This document shows, one piece after another, positions 61,673-64,000 of a stretch of 64,000 nucleotides of DNA (position 1 is its first letter; each line of letters begins with the position of its first letter). The DNA lies in contig JACKPU010000002.1 of assembly GCA_024233285.1 (NCBI GenBank), positions 434,001 to 498,000 of the forward strand, in the 5' to 3' direction. Source of the DNA: Opitutaceae bacterium. Lineage in GTDB: Bacteria; Verrucomicrobiota; Verrucomicrobiia; Opitutales; Opitutaceae. The notes under the pieces were generated by a model. It was given only the letters and a program-made list of their open reading frames with translations, was not told the DNA's origin and did no database searches. A program made the translations under genes and the position numbers.

Positions 61673-63748
61673 ATGAAAGCCCGCGCTGCGATATTGCATT
61701 GGATTCGCAGGGTGGGGTTCTGTCTGTTGTTTGTCCCGGTCTTGTGGGCCGGACCAGAGACGAAAGTTGAACAACGCATCATCACCCTGCGCGCGGAAAT
61801 TGCGCATCACGATGAGCTGTATTTCAAAAAAGCCGCGCCGGAAATCAGCGACGCGAAGTATGATCGGCTGAAACGCGAACTGCGGGAGTTGGAGGCGAGT
61901 CATCCGCAATTTTCGGCTCCGCCAGCCGGCGTCGGGGATGATCGCACCGGGGCGTTTGCGCAGGCGCCTCACCGCGTGCCGATGCTCAGCCTCGACAAGG
62001 TTTACGATGAGGCGGAACTACGCCGCTATTTGGCCAAGGCCATGTCGCGTCTGCAGGTAGATTCCGCCGAATGGTTTGTGGAGCCAAAGTATGACGGCTT
62101 GGCGATCAGCTTCGTTTATGAAGATGGGCGCTTGGTCCGGGCGGTGACGCGAGGCAACGGCAAGCAAGGTGACGATGTGACGGCGAATGCGCGCCGGATG
62201 GATGGAATCGTTGAAACTCTGAAATCACCGACGCCGGTGCGGGTGGAATTGCGCGGTGAAATCTATCTGACGTATGCGGAATTCGACCGCATCAATGCGG
62301 AGCGCGAACAGGCGGGTATGGAACCTTATGCGCATCCACGCAATCTGGCTGTAGGCACCTTGAAACAGCTCGATGGCGAGAGCATGGAAGAACGCCAGCT
62401 CTCACTGGTGCTTTACGGTTGGGGCGAATGGGAACCGGCTTCCACTCGGCCGACTTCCCAAATCGAATTGTATCAACGACTGCGCGATTGGGGGATGCCG
62501 GGGGTGCCGGAAAGCGGCAGCGCCGATGATCCCGAGGAGGCTTGGGCGGTGGTGCAAGCGTTCAAGCAACGCCGCCACGACTGGCCGTTTCCATCGGATG
62601 GCGTGGTGCTGAAACTCAACCGCGTGTCCCAGCGTGAAGTGTTGGGCGAAGGGACGGTCGCGCCCAACTGGGCGGTGGCTTACAAATATCCGCCGGACAC
62701 GGCGGTGACGCAGATCGCAGACATCGTGTTGCAAGTCGGTCGCACAGGTGTGATCACCCCGGTGGCGGAGTTTGAACCGGTGACGTTGGGTGGTGCCACG
62801 ATCACGCGGGCGTCTTTGCACAATTTTGCGAACGTGCAGCGTCTGGATATCCGTCCCGGAGATTGGGTGGTAATCGAAAAGGCGGGTGAGATTATACCAC
62901 AGGTTGTCAGCGTGCAGACGGATCGGCGCGATCCCGACGTGGCGAATTTCCCGACTCCACGCCACTGTCCGGAGTGTGATTCGGCGCTGTTGAGCGATGC
63001 AGTGGTCAGGGTTCTTCGGTGCGCGAACCCAAGTTGCCCGGCGCGGTTGAAACTGGGCTTGGCTCACTTTGCGTCGGCGCAAGGCATGGATATCGACGGC
63101 GTGGGGCCTGGCTTGGTGGAACGTCTGTTCGATGCCGGGCTGCTCATGCGCCCCGGGGATTTCTACCGGCTGAGAATGGAACAGTTGGAACCGGTGGTGG
63201 GGGCGAAGACCGCGGAGCATATCTTTGGGTCGATCGCGCAGAGTCGGAAAGCGAGTCTGACAAAAGTGATCACCGCCTTGGGGATTCCCGGTATTGGCCC
63301 GGCGAACGCGAAAGTGGTGGCGGTGCATTTCAGATCGCTGGAGACCCTGGCCAACGCCGAACTTGATGAAATTGATCCCGCGGTTGTGCCGGGACTGCGT
63401 CCGGCAGTGGCGGATGCGTTGCGGGCGTATTTGGCGGAAGATGAAACCCGGAACGTGTTGGATGATTTAGTGAGTCTGGAAATCGGCCAGTCCGCGAAGC
63501 GGGTGCAGGTCGGACCATTGTCGGGCAAGCGGTTTGTGCTGACGGGCAAACTGCCGGGTCTGACCCGGCGCGAAGCGCATGAGCTGATTCAGTCGGCCGG
63601 TGGCGAAGTGAGCGGGACCGTGACCGACTCAACGGACTATGTCGTGGCCGGTGAGAACGCCGGCGCGAAACTGGATGAGGCGCGGCGGCGCGGGATTCCC
63701 GTGATTGATGAGGCGGCCTTGCGCGCATGGTTGGACGAGAGCCCTTGA
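61673..63748 (+). CDS. ligA: NAD-dependent DNA ligase with a signal-peptide-like leader
   Basis: A 691-residue ligase with all NAD-ligase parts. Domain Ia has HHDELYFKKAAPEISDAKYD, the adenylated Lys is in VEPKYDGLAISF, and an OB fold follows. The four-Cys zinc finger is CPEC...CANPSC. HhH repeats (GMDIDGVGPGLVERL, ALGIPGIGPANAK) and a complete BRCT domain (KRFVLTGKLPGLTRREAHEL) close it. Unusually, about 26 residues with an Arg/Lys-rich start and a hydrophobic core (VGFCLLFVPVLWAG) precede domain Ia. RGNG replaces the usual RGDG. It may be a secreted paralogue comparable to LigB, or the true start may lie further in. Confidence 0.9.
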   Translation: MKARAAILHWIRRVGFCLLFVPVLWAGPETKVEQRIITLRAEIAHHDELYFKKAAPEISDAKYDRLKRELRELEASHPQFSAPPAGVGDDRTGAFAQAPHRVPMLSLDKVYDEAELRRYLAKAMSRLQVDSAEWFVEPKYDGLAISFVYEDGRLVRAVTRGNGKQGDDVTANARRMDGIVETLKSPTPVRVELRGEIYLTYAEFDRINAEREQAGMEPYAHPRNLAVGTLKQLDGESMEERQLSLVLYGWGEWEPASTRPTSQIELYQRLRDWGMPGVPESGSADDPEEAWAVVQAFKQRRHDWPFPSDGVVLKLNRVSQREVLGEGTVAPNWAVAYKYPPDTAVTQIADIVLQVGRTGVITPVAEFEPVTLGGATITRASLHNFANVQRLDIRPGDWVVIEKAGEIIPQVVSVQTDRRDPDVANFPTPRHCPECDSALLSDAVVRVLRCANPSCPARLKLGLAHFASAQGMDIDGVGPGLVERLFDAGLLMRPGDFYRLRMEQLEPVVGAKTAEHIFGSIAQSRKASLTKVITALGIPGIGPANAKVVAVHFRSLETLANAELDEIDPAVVPGLRPAVADALRAYLAEDETRNVLDDLVSLEIGQSAKRVQVGPLSGKRFVLTGKLPGLTRREAHELIQSAGGEVSGTVTDSTDYVVAGENAGAKLDEARRRGIPVIDEAALRAWLDESP

Positions 63749-63790
63749 TGGAGGCTTGGCGCAGGGGGCCGAATCGCGTTTGCTCAAACC

Positions 63791-64000
63791 ATGGAGATCA
63801 TCTTTCTGGGCACCGGGACATCGCAAGGGGTGCCGATGATAGCGTGCGAATGCGCGGTGTGTGCATCGGATGATGCGCGCAACCGGCGCACGCGGGCCTC
63901 AATTCACGTGGTGATGGACGGACTGCATGTGCAGGTGGATGCGGCGCCGGAGTTTCGCCTGCAGTGCGTGCGCGAACGAATCAAACGGCTCGATCTGTTC
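63791..64000 (+). CDS. MBL-fold metallohydrolase (3' end outside window)
   Basis: The first 70 codons of a metallo-beta-lactamase-fold protein, cut by the window end with the frame still open. The N-terminus MEIIFLGTGTSQGVPMIACE and the following Cys-rich CAVCASDDARNRRTRASI resemble the PhnP-like/RNase Z-like hydrolase group; a later VDAAPEFRLQ fits the next strand. The HxHxD metal motif is expected beyond the edge. The start is ATG at 63791, 42 bases after ligA, on the same strand. Confidence 0.82.
   Translation, partial: MEIIFLGTGTSQGVPMIACECAVCASDDARNRRTRASIHVVMDGLHVQVDAAPEFRLQCVRERIKRLDLF

Overview
This 64 kb window is gene-dense, GC-rich bacterial chromosome. It carries about 60 protein genes, one tRNA, the SRP RNA and one probable unnamed structured RNA. 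The host is Gram-negative: it has KdsC, an LptC/LptA/LptB lipopolysaccharide export set, an O-antigen-ligase-type membrane protein and several signal peptides. The gene mix fits a Verrucomicrobiota member, probably of the Opitutaceae: eukaryotic-type (GSII) glutamine synthetase, HprK beside the Lpt genes, heparinase II/III and Gfo/Idh/MocA enzymes, phytanoyl-CoA dioxygenase, and FecR with a CHASE2 cyclase. This placement is inference, because no 16S gene lies in the window. No insertion sequence, prophage, integron or CRISPR array was seen. The region is mostly core genome with small accessory islands.

Layout. 1-7.5 kb: the end of prfB, an ATP-grasp-like unknown, a 1,271-residue Sel1/coiled-coil/LysM envelope protein and a Gfo/Idh/MocA oxidoreductase. 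7.5-10.3 kb: two translationally coupled small genes preceded by a folded leader RNA with its own terminator, then a heparinase-like lyase. 10.4-12.5 kb: sucCD. 12.6-19.1 kb: a CII-like regulator, then a seven-gene minus-strand run (fused E1 dehydrogenase, kdsC, lptC, lptA, lptB, hprK, rph). 19.3-21.9 kb: a quinone-detoxification-like set (esterase, ring-cleaving dioxygenase, DoxX, MarR) with palindromic operators. 22-25.4 kb: rpiB, a lipoprotein, a HAD phosphatase, a phytanoyl-CoA dioxygenase and a frameshifted EamA transporter. 25.6-31.1 kb: lpd-sucB-sucA, the 2-oxoglutarate dehydrogenase operon.

31.3-42 kb: a YciH/SUI1 pair; metF behind a perfect palindrome; rlmN; leuA with a possible leader peptide; an ECF sigma operon; SRP RNA; dnaX with an A10 slippery run that would join it to a C-terminal extension in the -1 frame; a gamma-glutamylcyclotransferase-like protein; a PP2C phosphatase overlapping a minimal kinase; and glnA behind a sigma-54-type promoter. 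42-47.3 kb: an O-antigen-ligase/TPR protein, a FecR protein and a CHASE2 adenylate cyclase in one run. 47.3-54.4 kb: ilvB, a YmdB-type phosphodiesterase, accA, a TPR protein, YceI with a membrane partner, queA, tRNA-Thr(CGT) and a Lon-N-domain protein. 54.6-64 kb: dnaK-groES-groEL, a membrane-tethered NUC1 endonuclease, an M3 oligopeptidase, an NAD-dependent DNA ligase with a signal-peptide-like leader, and the start of an MBL-fold hydrolase.

How the genes work together. sucA, sucB, lpd and sucCD supply consecutive TCA-cycle steps. kdsC and the lpt genes serve LPS synthesis and export. leuA and ilvB serve branched-chain amino-acid synthesis. The most interesting non-routine items are the structured RNA and its small-gene pair, the dnaX slippage site, the leader-bearing DNA ligase, the kinase/phosphatase pair, the palindromic operators, and the ligase/FecR/cyclase run.
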